A stretch of DNA of 14,640 nucleotides from Phycisphaerae bacterium (lineage in GTDB: Bacteria > Planctomycetota > Phycisphaerae > UBA1845). Positions 7,111 to 14,042 of this stretch are shown here, in pieces (the first letter of the stretch is position 1; the number at the start of each line of letters is the position of its first letter). Below the pieces are notes generated by a model. The model saw only the letters and a list, made by a program, of their open reading frames with translations. It was not told the origin of the DNA and did not search any database. The stretch covers positions 1 to 14,640 of the forward strand of contig JAJDDU010000192.1 of assembly GCA_029260155.1 (NCBI GenBank), given 5' to 3'. Position numbers and translations under genes: made by a program.

Positions 7111-8280
7111 ATGTCAACTCTAGAATACCGAACAGCTGGGGAATCGCACGGACAGAAGCTCATCACCCTCGTGGAGGGCATGCCGTCCGGCGTGGAAGTG
7201 GATACCGCGCTGATCAATCGGGAATTGCTTCGCAGGCAGGGCGGCTACGGCCGCGGCGGTCGAATGCAGATCGAACGCGACGAAGTCAACGTCCTTTCGG
7301 GCGTTCGCAAGAACACCTCAATTGGCTCGCCGATCGCTATGGAGATTGTCAACAAGGATTGGCGAATCGACGACGCCCCCGCGATCAATCGCCCCCGGCC
7401 AGGTCACTCGGATCTTGCGGGCAGCATCAAGTATCTCACGACGGACTGCCGATCGACGCTGGAGCGGGCTTCCGCACGCGAGACCGCAGCGCGGGTGGCA
7501 GCGGGGGCGCTCGCCAAGTGCCTGCTGGGAGTGTTCCGAATCGAAGTCGTCGGATACGTGCGTCGTATTCACGGCGTCGAAGCTGCCATCGACCCGACGT
7601 GGACCGTCGCGGATCTGATCGAGCGGCGTGATGCCAACGAAGCCTATTGTCCCGACGACAAAGCCGCCGATGCGATGATCGACGCAATCCGCGACACAAA
7701 GAAAGCCAAGGACACCGCCGGTGGGATCGTCGAGGTCCAGGTGCACGGTCATCCGCCGGGGTTGGGCAGCACCGCACGTTGGCAGGACAAGCTGGACGGC
7801 AGATTGATGCAGGCAGTGGGGTCTATTCAGGCGTTCAAGGGCGTGGAGATCGGCATGGGATTCGAAGTTGCCTCCCGCAGGGGTAGCGATGTACACGACG
7901 AAATCGGTTACGACCCGGCGCTGAGGAACACGCCGTCTCTGGGTTTCACGCGCTCTCGAAACAACGCGGGCGGGATCGAGGGCGGCATGACCAACGGTCA
8001 GCCGATCGTACTCCGCGGCGCGATGAAGCCGATCAGCACCCTGATGTGCGCCATGCAGAGCGTAAACCTCGAAACGAAGATGTCCGAGCGCAGCGATTAT
8101 GAACGCAGCGACGTGTGCGCCGTGCCAGCCGCCAGCGTCGTGGCTGAAAGCGTCGTGGCGTTTGAGATGGCCCGTGCGCTCGTGGAGAAGTTCGGCGGAG
8201 ATACGCTTCAGGAAATGGTCGCAGCCTGCGACAGCTTTCTTCATACTGCGCGGGAACTCGGGGGCGCCAACGGAACCTAA
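7111..8280 (+). CDS. aroC: Chorismate synthase
   Basis: A 389-residue enzyme that converts 5-enolpyruvylshikimate 3-phosphate to chorismate with loss of phosphate, the seventh and last step of the shikimate pathway; it needs reduced FMN and acts as a tetramer in the cytoplasm. All three family signatures are visible: GESHG with its flavin-site His at 10-14, RPGHSD at 96-101, and LERASARETA at 117-126 followed by ARVAAGALAK. SRNNAGGIEGGMTNG (282-296) and RSD.CAVPAA (332-341) complete the active site. Length matches the long bacterial form. The ATG at 7111 gives the family N-terminus STLEYRTAGESHG and no other start would. There is no close ribosome site. The next gene starts 7 bp after the stop and is probably co-transcribed. 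The gene is intact. Confidence 0.98.
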   Translation: MSTLEYRTAGESHGQKLITLVEGMPSGVEVDTALINRELLRRQGGYGRGGRMQIERDEVNVLSGVRKNTSIGSPIAMEIVNKDWRIDDAPAINRPRPGHSDLAGSIKYLTTDCRSTLERASARETAARVAAGALAKCLLGVFRIEVVGYVRRIHGVEAAIDPTWTVADLIERRDANEAYCPDDKAADAMIDAIRDTKKAKDTAGGIVEVQVHGHPPGLGSTARWQDKLDGRLMQAVGSIQAFKGVEIGMGFEVASRRGSDVHDEIGYDPALRNTPSLGFTRSRNNAGGIEGGMTNGQPIVLRGAMKPISTLMCAMQSVNLETKMSERSDYERSDVCAVPAASVVAESVVAFEMARALVEKFGGDTLQEMVAACDSFLHTARELGGANGT

Positions 8281-8287
8281 CAGATCG

Positions 8288-9820
8288 ATGCTACGCTATC
8301 GCAAGGTACTGTTGGCCATTTCCGTCATCGGCGTCGTTGGCTCGCTCTCGACGACGTTGGCGTATGCGCTGCACCTGCGCAGCGATGGACACCGGCGGGC
8401 TTTGGAGGCAAAGCTCTCGCGGACACTGCGCATGGACACGTCCATCGGTTCGGTGGAACCGCTTTCGCTGTCATCGCGCCAATTGAACGATGTTCGCGTG
8501 CGTTCCAAGCGCCGCGAAGCGGACGTGTTCGGCTGTGAACGCGCAGTCTGGCGCAGAACGCTGCAGAGCGGGCAAGGCGTCTATTCCCTGGAACTGATTG
8601 GTGGTTGGCTGGTAGTCGGCACGAACAGTTGGGGCGCCGGCGACTACCGTGAGATACTGCAGACAGGGTTGGGGCATGACTTTGCCGCCCTGGGCGTGCG
8701 CGATATTCGCTTGCATAGCATTGACTTGCGCTGGACCCACTCGCGTGCGCAGTTTGTGGCAGAGCGAACTGTGGGTGATATTCGATTTGACGGCGACGGT
8801 ATCGGTCGGGCGTCTCTGCTGGCGCCGTGTCTCAACGGAATCGAGGTGGACACACCGATAAGCATCTCAGCCCGCTTCACTCCGGGCGAGCGCGTGCGTT
8901 TTCACGAGGTCGCGATGAACGTCCCGGAGGCGCCCTTGCGCGCGTTGAGCCCAGATGCGTTCGTCGGCGCGGCGGTCACGCGCGGGCGATTCGCCGGAAC
9001 GGTTCGCTACCGCGAGGGCGAATCCGGGCCGCTGGTGACGGTCAGCGGCGCCGTCCACGACGCGCTGCTGAACGAGCTGACCCATCAGGTGCGCGGAGGT
9101 CCGTACGACGGACGCGTCGATATCGTGGTCGACGAAGCTACGTTCGGCGCGTCTGCCCTGCAGATGCTGCGTTTCAGTGGTGAACTGCACGATCTCGATC
9201 TAGGTCAGGTCGCGCCGGTCATGGACCCGCCTTTGAGCGGTCGTTTGGACCTGCGGGTGCATCAAGCCGTCTATGAAAAGGGCCGGATCGACTATTTCAG
9301 CGGTGAGGGACGCGCCGACCGAGTGTCACTGGCAGCGTTGACGGGTCTCATCGGCCGTGGGCAGGTGACGGGGTCACTGAAGGTGGCAATCCATTCCCTG
9401 CTCTTCGTCGATGGCCGCCTCGTGCTGGCGGACGTGACACTCGACGCCGTCGCCGACGCGGATGTGCCGGGCACGATCGATCGCGCCATGCTGCGTACCG
9501 TATCGAAGCAGGCGCTCGGCTTCGACGCGACGCGGTTGCTGCCGGACGACGTTCAGCAAATCGAATACACACGCCTTGGTGTTCGGCTGGAGTTGAATCG
9601 TAACGAACTCCGCGTTCACGGTTCTCACGGCCAAGAGAACAAGACGATCTTGACCGTAAACCTGCTGGGGAGCGAAATGGGAATCATCAAGGCGCCGCAA
9701 CGGACGTTTCGCGTTGACGACCTCGTCGAGCTCGCGCGGCGGCACCTTGGCCAATACAGCGCCGACGATGTCCGGCGCTGGCTGACGGGTCCGAAGGACA
9801 GGCGACCTGACGGCGACTAA
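8288..9820 (+). CDS. AsmA-like membrane-anchored protein, function unknown
   Basis: A 510-residue protein with one N-terminal hydrophobic segment (about 6-29, KVLLAISVIGVVGSLSTTLAY) and a long strand-rich remainder with few Cys, suggesting a periplasmic body tethered to the inner membrane. After the anchor comes RALEAKLSRTLRMDTSIGSVEPLS...LNDVRV, the spacing seen at the start of AsmA/TamB-type proteins, where a helix and the 'IG.V......L.DV.V' strand precede a beta-groove involved in lipid or outer-membrane homeostasis. Internal stretches such as GRVDIVVDEATFGAS and GRLDLRVHQAVYEKG repeat the same G-r-[VL]-d-[IL] pattern. I see no catalytic motif. The ATG at 8288 is chosen over earlier in-frame ATGs because they lie inside aroC and would lose the clean anchor. 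Family call is by pattern only and could be wrong; that it is a real exported envelope protein is fairly sure. Confidence 0.7.
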   Translation: MLRYRKVLLAISVIGVVGSLSTTLAYALHLRSDGHRRALEAKLSRTLRMDTSIGSVEPLSLSSRQLNDVRVRSKRREADVFGCERAVWRRTLQSGQGVYSLELIGGWLVVGTNSWGAGDYREILQTGLGHDFAALGVRDIRLHSIDLRWTHSRAQFVAERTVGDIRFDGDGIGRASLLAPCLNGIEVDTPISISARFTPGERVRFHEVAMNVPEAPLRALSPDAFVGAAVTRGRFAGTVRYREGESGPLVTVSGAVHDALLNELTHQVRGGPYDGRVDIVVDEATFGASALQMLRFSGELHDLDLGQVAPVMDPPLSGRLDLRVHQAVYEKGRIDYFSGEGRADRVSLAALTGLIGRGQVTGSLKVAIHSLLFVDGRLVLADVTLDAVADADVPGTIDRAMLRTVSKQALGFDATRLLPDDVQQIEYTRLGVRLELNRNELRVHGSHGQENKTILTVNLLGSEMGIIKAPQRTFRVDDLVELARRHLGQYSADDVRRWLTGPKDRRPDGD

Positions 9821-9831
9821 TCGCGCAAAGA

Positions 9832-9871
9832 AAAATGCGGCGCGTCGCATGTCGCGACGGCGCCGCATTTT
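9832..9871. terminator. Bidirectional rho-independent terminator
   Basis: AAAATGCGGCGC (9832-9843) and GCGCCGCATTTT (9860-9871) form a perfect 12-bp stem. It is extended by GTCGC (9844-9848) pairing with GCGAC (9854-9858) across a one-base bulge at 9859, with loop ATGTC. The arm ends give a T-run on both strands (TTTTG rightwards, TTTTTCTTT leftwards), so it should stop both the aroC/AsmA-like transcript and the convergent porin transcript. Confidence 0.93.
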
Positions 9872-9901
9872 GTTGGTCAGCTCTGTTGAACTGTGTTCAA
9901 C

Positions 9902-11323
9902 CTAGAACTTGTATTGGTACTGCACGTAGAAGAGGTCCGGATCGTCGTCACGGAACACCGTGTCGTGTACGAACCCGTCCTCCCAGAAGTGCGAGTAGCC
10001 GAACAGCATCGACGAGTGGTTGTTGATCTTCCACAAACACGTGAGGTCCAGCTCGCTGCCGATTTCCTTGCCGCTGTTGCCCGTAATGTCCCGCAGACCG
10101 GCGGCGCCACCGGCGTTGTAGAGGGCGTCGCTCTCATCGGACAGCCAGAATGTGTGGTACGCCAACCGGGTCTTGACCTTCTTGGGAATCGCCCAGGCTG
10201 ACACGTTGAAATTCAGGTCGGTGGCGTTCTGGCGGCCGATGAGGTCCATGAAGCCGAAGTACTTGTGGCCGAGGGGGAACATCTGACTGAATGTCTCGAC
10301 CTTGCCGTCGAACGGATCCTCGTCGCCACTGGCCCAATCGAAGCCGACGCCGATGCGGGGCTTGCATGCGTGGTCAAACGTGTATCCGCCGTCAAGAGCG
10401 ACGCTCCATGCGACCACGGTGTCGCCGGACCACTTGCCCCACTGGCCATCGAATTCTGCCTCGTAGTCGAATCCGGAGGTCTTGCCCCAGAAACGGGAAC
10501 CGAGCGTGTAGATCGATTGATCACCGGCTCTGCCGTTGGGATTCGCGGTGTCCTGCGTGCGGTCGATGGCAAAGGCGTACACATCGAGGCCGTGATCCGG
10601 AATGCCGCTGTATGTCGCGTAGATTCCGGCGAAATCGAAATCTTCGTTGTAGTTATCACCGTTGTGACGGCTGACGACGACGGGCTTGGCGTAGAAGCCC
10701 TCGATGTGCCACGGATCGCCCTCGTAGACGAGCTTGACTGCGTCAAAACGCCGGCGTGTCGACGCCCATTCCAGCGGCGATACGAATCGTTGACCTCCGT
10801 AGAGAAGTTCTTGCCGACCGGTGCGGAGATACCACGGTGAGTCGCCGCCGAGGAAATGCCAGTCGAAGAAGGCCTGGTGCAGGTCGCCGTGATTCTCATG
10901 CAACCCGTTGAACCCGGTGTCCTGGTCCTCCGCATGTGCCACGATGCCCTGCAGGAAGAACCGCAGAGTGTCCTTGTATCGGAGGTTTGTGTGCAGCATC
11001 CAGCGGTAGAACTGCTGTGTGTTTTGGGTGCGTGCCATAGCACCGAAGCGCGCATTGCTCCGCGCTTCGACGCGGACGCGGAACTCGCCACCGATGTCCA
11101 CGCGCCAATTCATGGTGATGTTCTTCAAGAAAGCGGTTCGGTCCTCGCTGCTCTCGAAGTCGGTGAAGTCCTCGTCGAATCGGAGATTCAGGAACTTCGG
11201 CTCGGCCGGCGGATCACCTTGAGCCATCGCCTTCGTCGAAAAGTTCAACGCGGCAATGGAGGCGATAATTGCCCCTGCCACGCACATACGCTGCGGTCCT
11301 AGAAGTCGGAAATCGCGAATCAC
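9902..11323 (-). CDS. Alginate-export-family outer-membrane porin
   Basis: A 473-residue beta-barrel of the alginate export family (AlgE-type fold), which forms an anion- or polysaccharide-permeable channel in the outer membrane. Clear family features are the GRQELLYGGQRFVSPLEWAS stretch followed by TRRRFDAVKL, the many strands with aromatic alternation (NWRVDIGGEFRVRVEARS, FFLQGIVAH, GLDVYAFAIDRT), and the terminal FYVQYQYKF ending in Phe, the outer-membrane barrel-assembly signal. I start at GTG 11321-11323: GGAGGTG (11328-11334) precedes it and the product then has a clean signal peptide, MIRDFRLLGPQRMCVAGAII..FSTKAMA, cut before QGDPP. The ATG at 11285-11287 is an in-frame alternative without a good ribosome site. 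The neighbouring SGNH gene is on the same strand, 261 bp upstream. True substrate is unknown; export of alginate itself is not shown. Confidence 0.92.
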   Translation of the reverse strand: MIRDFRLLGPQRMCVAGAIIASIAALNFSTKAMAQGDPPAEPKFLNLRFDEDFTDFESSEDRTAFLKNITMNWRVDIGGEFRVRVEARSNARFGAMARTQNTQQFYRWMLHTNLRYKDTLRFFLQGIVAHAEDQDTGFNGLHENHGDLHQAFFDWHFLGGDSPWYLRTGRQELLYGGQRFVSPLEWASTRRRFDAVKLVYEGDPWHIEGFYAKPVVVSRHNGDNYNEDFDFAGIYATYSGIPDHGLDVYAFAIDRTQDTANPNGRAGDQSIYTLGSRFWGKTSGFDYEAEFDGQWGKWSGDTVVAWSVALDGGYTFDHACKPRIGVGFDWASGDEDPFDGKVETFSQMFPLGHKYFGFMDLIGRQNATDLNFNVSAWAIPKKVKTRLAYHTFWLSDESDALYNAGGAAGLRDITGNSGKEIGSELDLTCLWKINNHSSMLFGYSHFWEDGFVHDTVFRDDDPDLFYVQYQYKF

Positions 11324-11327
11324 AAAA

Positions 11328-11334
11328 CACCTCC
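11328..11334 (-). promoter_or_regulatory. Ribosome binding site deciding a GTG start for the porin
   Basis: On the minus strand, GGAGGTG is followed by TTTT and then GTG. It is the best ribosome site in this part of the window and sets the porin start at 11323, not at the in-frame ATG 36 bases further in or the ATG at 11392. Confidence 0.8.
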
Positions 11335-11475
11335 ACCCTGAGTTCTGGAGCACGGTACGCCGACGCGCGACGACCGTGTCGAACAGTGTCACAAACTCTC
11401 TTTTTCGTTACGCCCCGGCAGCACGCACCGCGCCAAGCGGATATATGCCGAAGCGACCAAACCTGAATACGCGCC

Positions 11476-11492
11476 GATTATCGGCGATAATC
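11476..11492. repeat. 17-bp near-perfect palindrome upstream of the porin gene
   Basis: GATTATCG, one central G, then CGATAATC: 8-bp arms with no mismatch. It lies about 150 bp before the porin start in a non-coding gap and has no T-run, so it looks more like a protein-binding site than a terminator. No regulator is identified. Confidence 0.6.
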
Positions 11493-11510
11493 CCCCGGCG
11501 CCAAGAGAAA

Positions 11511-11543
11511 ATGTGACCGAGTTCCACATCACTTAACTATGTG
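11511..11543. repeat. Alternating ATGTG / CACAT boxes at 14-bp steps
   Basis: ATGTG (11511-11515), its inverse CACAT (11525-11529) and ATGTG again (11539-11543) occur at exact 14-bp steps with 9-bp spacers; ATGTGACC is an 8-bp direct repeat (11511-11518 and 11539-11546). They lie between the SGNH stop and the porin. On the minus strand a weak promoter (TTGCGT, 16 bp, CATAGT) overlaps the boxes. Possible operator cluster; no partner is known. Confidence 0.4.
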
Positions 11544-11584
11544 ACCTACATGAGTTTACGCAACTTGCGCACGCGATTCGATCG

Positions 11585-12973
11585 CTACAGATCACCTATA
11601 TTGCCATTTTCGGTCGGTGAAAGCAGCGTGCGTAGCGTGGATTCAACGTATTTGGACAGCTCGCCGGCGAAACGCCGGTGTGCTGCGGTGTTGGGATGGT
11701 TGTCGGCTGGGTGAACGTGCCACGCCCCGGCATTGTCGCGTTGGAAGGCAGGCCACGCATTGAAAAGGCGGATGCCGGCTTGGGTGCAGAAGGACTCCTG
11801 CAAGTCGTAAACGGCCAGCAGCGCATGGTTTTGTGGGTGACGAACGCTTGGGTAGATCGCAGCCACAAAGGCAGCGCCGTCGGCCTCGGATTCGTCGCGG
11901 AGACTTGCGAGTGCGTCGAACGAACGCGCCCAATCGTCCTGACTGGTACGCACTCCGGTTCGACCGGAAAGCGCGGCGATCGCGCGGGCCAGCCGATCTG
12001 CGAGTGGGAGATACTGCGCGAGCGTTGCGCTCGTACCCGCGATCGCGGCGCTGAAGTTTGCGGGCTCACCGGCGTCGGCGTCGTTCCATACCATGGCCAG
12101 GATTACCATGTCGGGTTGGTACGCGCGGATGTTTCGACGGTAGTGCTCCAGTTCCTGCCGTGTGTCGTAGGCGCTGACCCCTGCGTTGATCACCTCGATA
12201 TTCGCGTCGGGAAACCGCTCACTGAGGACACGCTCAAGTGCCTGCGGCCACGCGTCTTCGACGTGTACGCCTTCGCCGAGCGTGAAGCTGTCCCCGATCG
12301 CGGCGATGCGGAAAACGCCGGGCGGTTTCGCGATGGGCAGCTCGCGCTCGCGGAGCCCTCGGGAGTTGGCTTGGTAGACCACGGACTCTTCGGCGCCGAA
12401 GTAAGCGTTCACGTCGCTGGAGTAGTAGTGTCGCCAGCGGGCGGACGGTGCGACGTGGAATCGGCGGGCGTCTTCCGTGATGATCGCATAGGATTCCGAC
12501 TCGACGATCATGATGCGCCAATCGCGAAGGCGGATGGCCTCGCCAATGACGAGTTCGCACGTTACGCAGCTCCCGACGATCAGCCACCATGCAAACATCG
12601 CAGGTCTCAGAGTCGCTGCTGCACGGGTGGGAAGGGCAAAGGCTGGATAGGCTAGCGCGAGGGTTACCCATAGACGCATGTAGATCGGGGGTGGAACCTC
12701 GCGCGGGTGGACGGCCACGAGGAACACCCACAGTGCAACACCGAGACACTCCGCCACCGCGCGGTAGAGACGGTGCGGCGGTGCTTCGCGGCGGACGGCG
12801 GCGATGACCAGGGGCAAAAGTCCAGCCGCCAGAACTGCGACTGTCGCGACTTGCTGCCACAAGGGCATCGGGAACGGGTTGATCGTCAGTCCGGGCAGGT
12901 GGGCGTTGAGCACCCAAACGCATGCGACGGCCTCGAAGATGATCGCCACGGCGAAGAATGGGATGCGTTTCAT
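11585..12973 (-). CDS. Multi-pass membrane protein with SGNH/GDSL hydrolase or acyltransferase domain
   Basis: A 462-residue protein. The N-terminal third carries about five hydrophobic segments (near 5-24, 40-60, 75-90, 100-118, 124-145). The rest is an SGNH domain: block I GDSFTLGEG at 227-235 with the nucleophile Ser229; NAGVSAYDT at 263-271 with the oxyanion Gly; WND at 296-298 with Asn297; and ADNHPNTAAH at 423-432 providing the Asp-His of the triad. Such proteins cleave or transfer ester groups, often O-acetyl groups on surface glycans, with the catalytic domain outside the membrane. The layout (membrane part then SGNH) is reminiscent of O-acetyl-modifying machinery but the membrane part is too small to be a full acyltransferase-3 domain. 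I start at ATG 12973 because it gives a signal anchor (MKRIPFFAVAIIFEAV). In-frame ATGs at 13015 and 13045 are less likely. The ribosome site is weak. Confidence 0.88.
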   Translation of the reverse strand: MKRIPFFAVAIIFEAVACVWVLNAHLPGLTINPFPMPLWQQVATVAVLAAGLLPLVIAAVRREAPPHRLYRAVAECLGVALWVFLVAVHPREVPPPIYMRLWVTLALAYPAFALPTRAAATLRPAMFAWWLIVGSCVTCELVIGEAIRLRDWRIMIVESESYAIITEDARRFHVAPSARWRHYYSSDVNAYFGAEESVVYQANSRGLRERELPIAKPPGVFRIAAIGDSFTLGEGVHVEDAWPQALERVLSERFPDANIEVINAGVSAYDTRQELEHYRRNIRAYQPDMVILAMVWNDADAGEPANFSAAIAGTSATLAQYLPLADRLARAIAALSGRTGVRTSQDDWARSFDALASLRDESEADGAAFVAAIYPSVRHPQNHALLAVYDLQESFCTQAGIRLFNAWPAFQRDNAGAWHVHPADNHPNTAAHRRFAGELSKYVESTLRTLLSPTENGNIGDL

Positions 12974-13338
12974 GGGTTCTTCACGCGTCCTGACATCGCC
13001 AAGGGGGTGGCCCATCGCTTCAGCGGTGGGGGGACAAGGACTCATTGTCACAGATTCCGATTTCACCACGGCCACCGCTTTTCGTCTACCGACGTTCTCT
13101 GTCTCGTTCTTGGGTCGTGGCTTGTGGCTCGGCGACGTCGAACCGGCGGTCATCGCGCGCCCGCGCGTCGACCGCACTGATGTCTGGCGCGGCTGGTCCA
13201 CCTGCCAACGTCGGGGGGGAGGAATGACGGGATCGAGGGAACGAGGGGCTGGGAATTGAAGTGACGCTGGCAACTAGGTTCGTTTCGTCAGGCGGATTCG
13301 GTGCGTTGGGCGCGGTGGGGGGCGGTGAGGTTGAGATG
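12974..13338. other. Intergenic region upstream of the SGNH gene, with a hairpin
   Basis: This 365-bp stretch separates the SGNH gene from the end of the small STGP protein. It holds one clear structure, a hairpin of CCCATCGC (13011-13018), loop TTCA, GCGGTGGG (13023-13030), with one G-U wobble when read as plus-strand RNA. There is no T-run, so it is unlikely to be a terminator; it may be a REP-like element. I see no convincing gene. Open frames on both strands here have poor amino-acid composition. Confidence 0.5.
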
Positions 13339-13701
13339 CTAGAGGGTGAGCCCGAGTTCGGAGTGCCCGTTTTTGGCACTGGCGTCGGGCTGGAGCTTGT
13401 CGTCGTGGACGCGTTCGATTCGCTGCCATGCGTGGGGGAGGGACTCGTAGGTTTCGTGGGCGGTTTGTTGGTCGCAGCGGTGGGCGCTGCGGAGTCGCCA
13501 GAGGCTTGCGGCGACGCCTTCGACGAGCATCTGCTCGATGCCAGTCGCGGGGTTGGAGTCGGGGCGGAGCTGGGCGAGGAGGCCATGCGGGGTGGCGTTT
13601 TGGCTGGAGCGGTGCTTGCCGAGCTGGGTCTTGGGTCCGGTGGATACTTGGGCGTTGGCTCGGTCGGCGGTTTTTCGGGCTTTGGAAACTACGTCTGACA
13701 T
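13339..13701 (-). CDS. Small STGP-motif protein of unknown function
   Basis: A 120-residue protein. Its N-terminal half has the pattern ANAQVSTGPKT (15-25), then GKHRSSQNATPHGLL (28-42), matching a widespread 'N.(A/K)(R/Q).STGP.T..GK..SS.NA..HGL' family that I recall as frequent, many-copy and uncharacterised in Planctomycetes and Acidobacteria. The second half (EQMLVEGVAASLWRLRSAH, 56-74) resembles the family's 'LVE.IA...WRLRR' helix. The linker between the two parts is only about 15 residues, much shorter than I expect, and the C-terminus (after about 100) shows no recognisable motif, so this copy may be internally deleted. The ATG at 13701 has GGAG 9 nt upstream. Neighbours: hairpin region on one side and the tRNA on the other. 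No function is claimed. Confidence 0.65.
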   Translation of the reverse strand: MSDVVSKARKTADRANAQVSTGPKTQLGKHRSSQNATPHGLLAQLRPDSNPATGIEQMLVEGVAASLWRLRSAHRCDQQTAHETYESLPHAWQRIERVHDDKLQPDASAKNGHSELGLTL

Positions 13702-13864
13702 GGTGTTTGCTCCGCAGGTGCGATCGGCGGGCTGTGCTGGTTGCGCGTATCGTTCCGTCGGGTAGGTAAGTGGTCTTGTCGAAATGAACCGTGGCAGGCC
13801 ATGGGTATCGCGCCGGTTCCGGTGGTGGTGAGGGCGGGGGATCGAAATGTGCGATCGGCGCGCC

Positions 13865-13892
13865 TTGGCCACGCGTCATCTCTAGGTATAAT
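13865..13892 (+). promoter_or_regulatory. Promoter of the tRNA-Gly gene
   Basis: A perfect -10 box TATAAT (13887-13892) with TTGGCC (13865-13870) 16 bp upstream as a partial -35. Transcription would start near 13899 and give a 5' leader of about 70 nt before the tRNA. It is the strongest -10 in the window and points only at the tRNA. Confidence 0.75.
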
Positions 13893-13969
13893 GGGACCGC
13901 GCGGACAGCTCGCACGGACCGGTTCCAGGATGTGCATTGGTCGACCCCGAGCGCCGCAAGGCCGCGATT

Positions 13970-14042
13970 GCGGGTGTAACTCAATTGGTAGAGTATCAGC
14001 CTTCCAAGCTGATTGTTGCGCGTTCGAGTCGCGTCACCCGCT
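13970..14042 (+). tRNA. trnG: tRNA-Gly (anticodon UCC)
   Basis: A complete 73-nt cloverleaf. The acceptor stem GCGGGTG (13970-13976) pairs fully with CACCCGC (14035-14041), followed by discriminator T at 14042. The D arm is ACTC-AATTGGTA-GAGT. The anticodon stem TCAGC/GCTGA encloses loop CTTCCAA with anticodon TCC at 14003-14005. The T arm is GCGCG-TTCGAGT-CGCGT, with one G-U pair. The 3' CCA is not encoded (TGTTG follows), so it must be added by nucleotidyltransferase. It reads GGA and GGG/GGN glycine codons. The discriminator U is compatible with bacterial glycine tRNA. Confidence 0.96.

Noticed and set aside
6984..7217. Longer start for the PpiC-like lipoprotein
   Set aside because: It would run into aroC and bury the lipoprotein signal peptide inside the protein.
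8099..8287. Longer start for the AsmA-like protein
   Set aside because: The extension lies within aroC in another frame; the ATG at 8288 places the membrane anchor at the N-terminus.
11512..11529. CRP-type site (TGTGA-N6-TCACA) upstream of the porin
   Set aside because: The second half-site does not fit at the required spacing; the pentamer pattern has 9-bp spacers.
11678..12655. 325-codon plus-strand open frame opposite the SGNH gene
   Set aside because: It is antisense to an SGNH protein with all catalytic blocks intact; a long open antisense frame is common in GC-rich coding DNA.
12974..13273. 100-residue N-terminal extension of the SGNH membrane protein
   Set aside because: Composition is Pro/Arg/Ser-rich without a domain, it includes the hairpin, and the ATG at 12973 starts directly with a signal anchor.
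13261..13698. Plus-strand Gly/Val-rich open frame opposite the STGP protein
   Set aside because: It has the repetitive Gly/Val/Glu composition of an antisense frame, while the minus strand shows a recognisable motif and a ribosome site.
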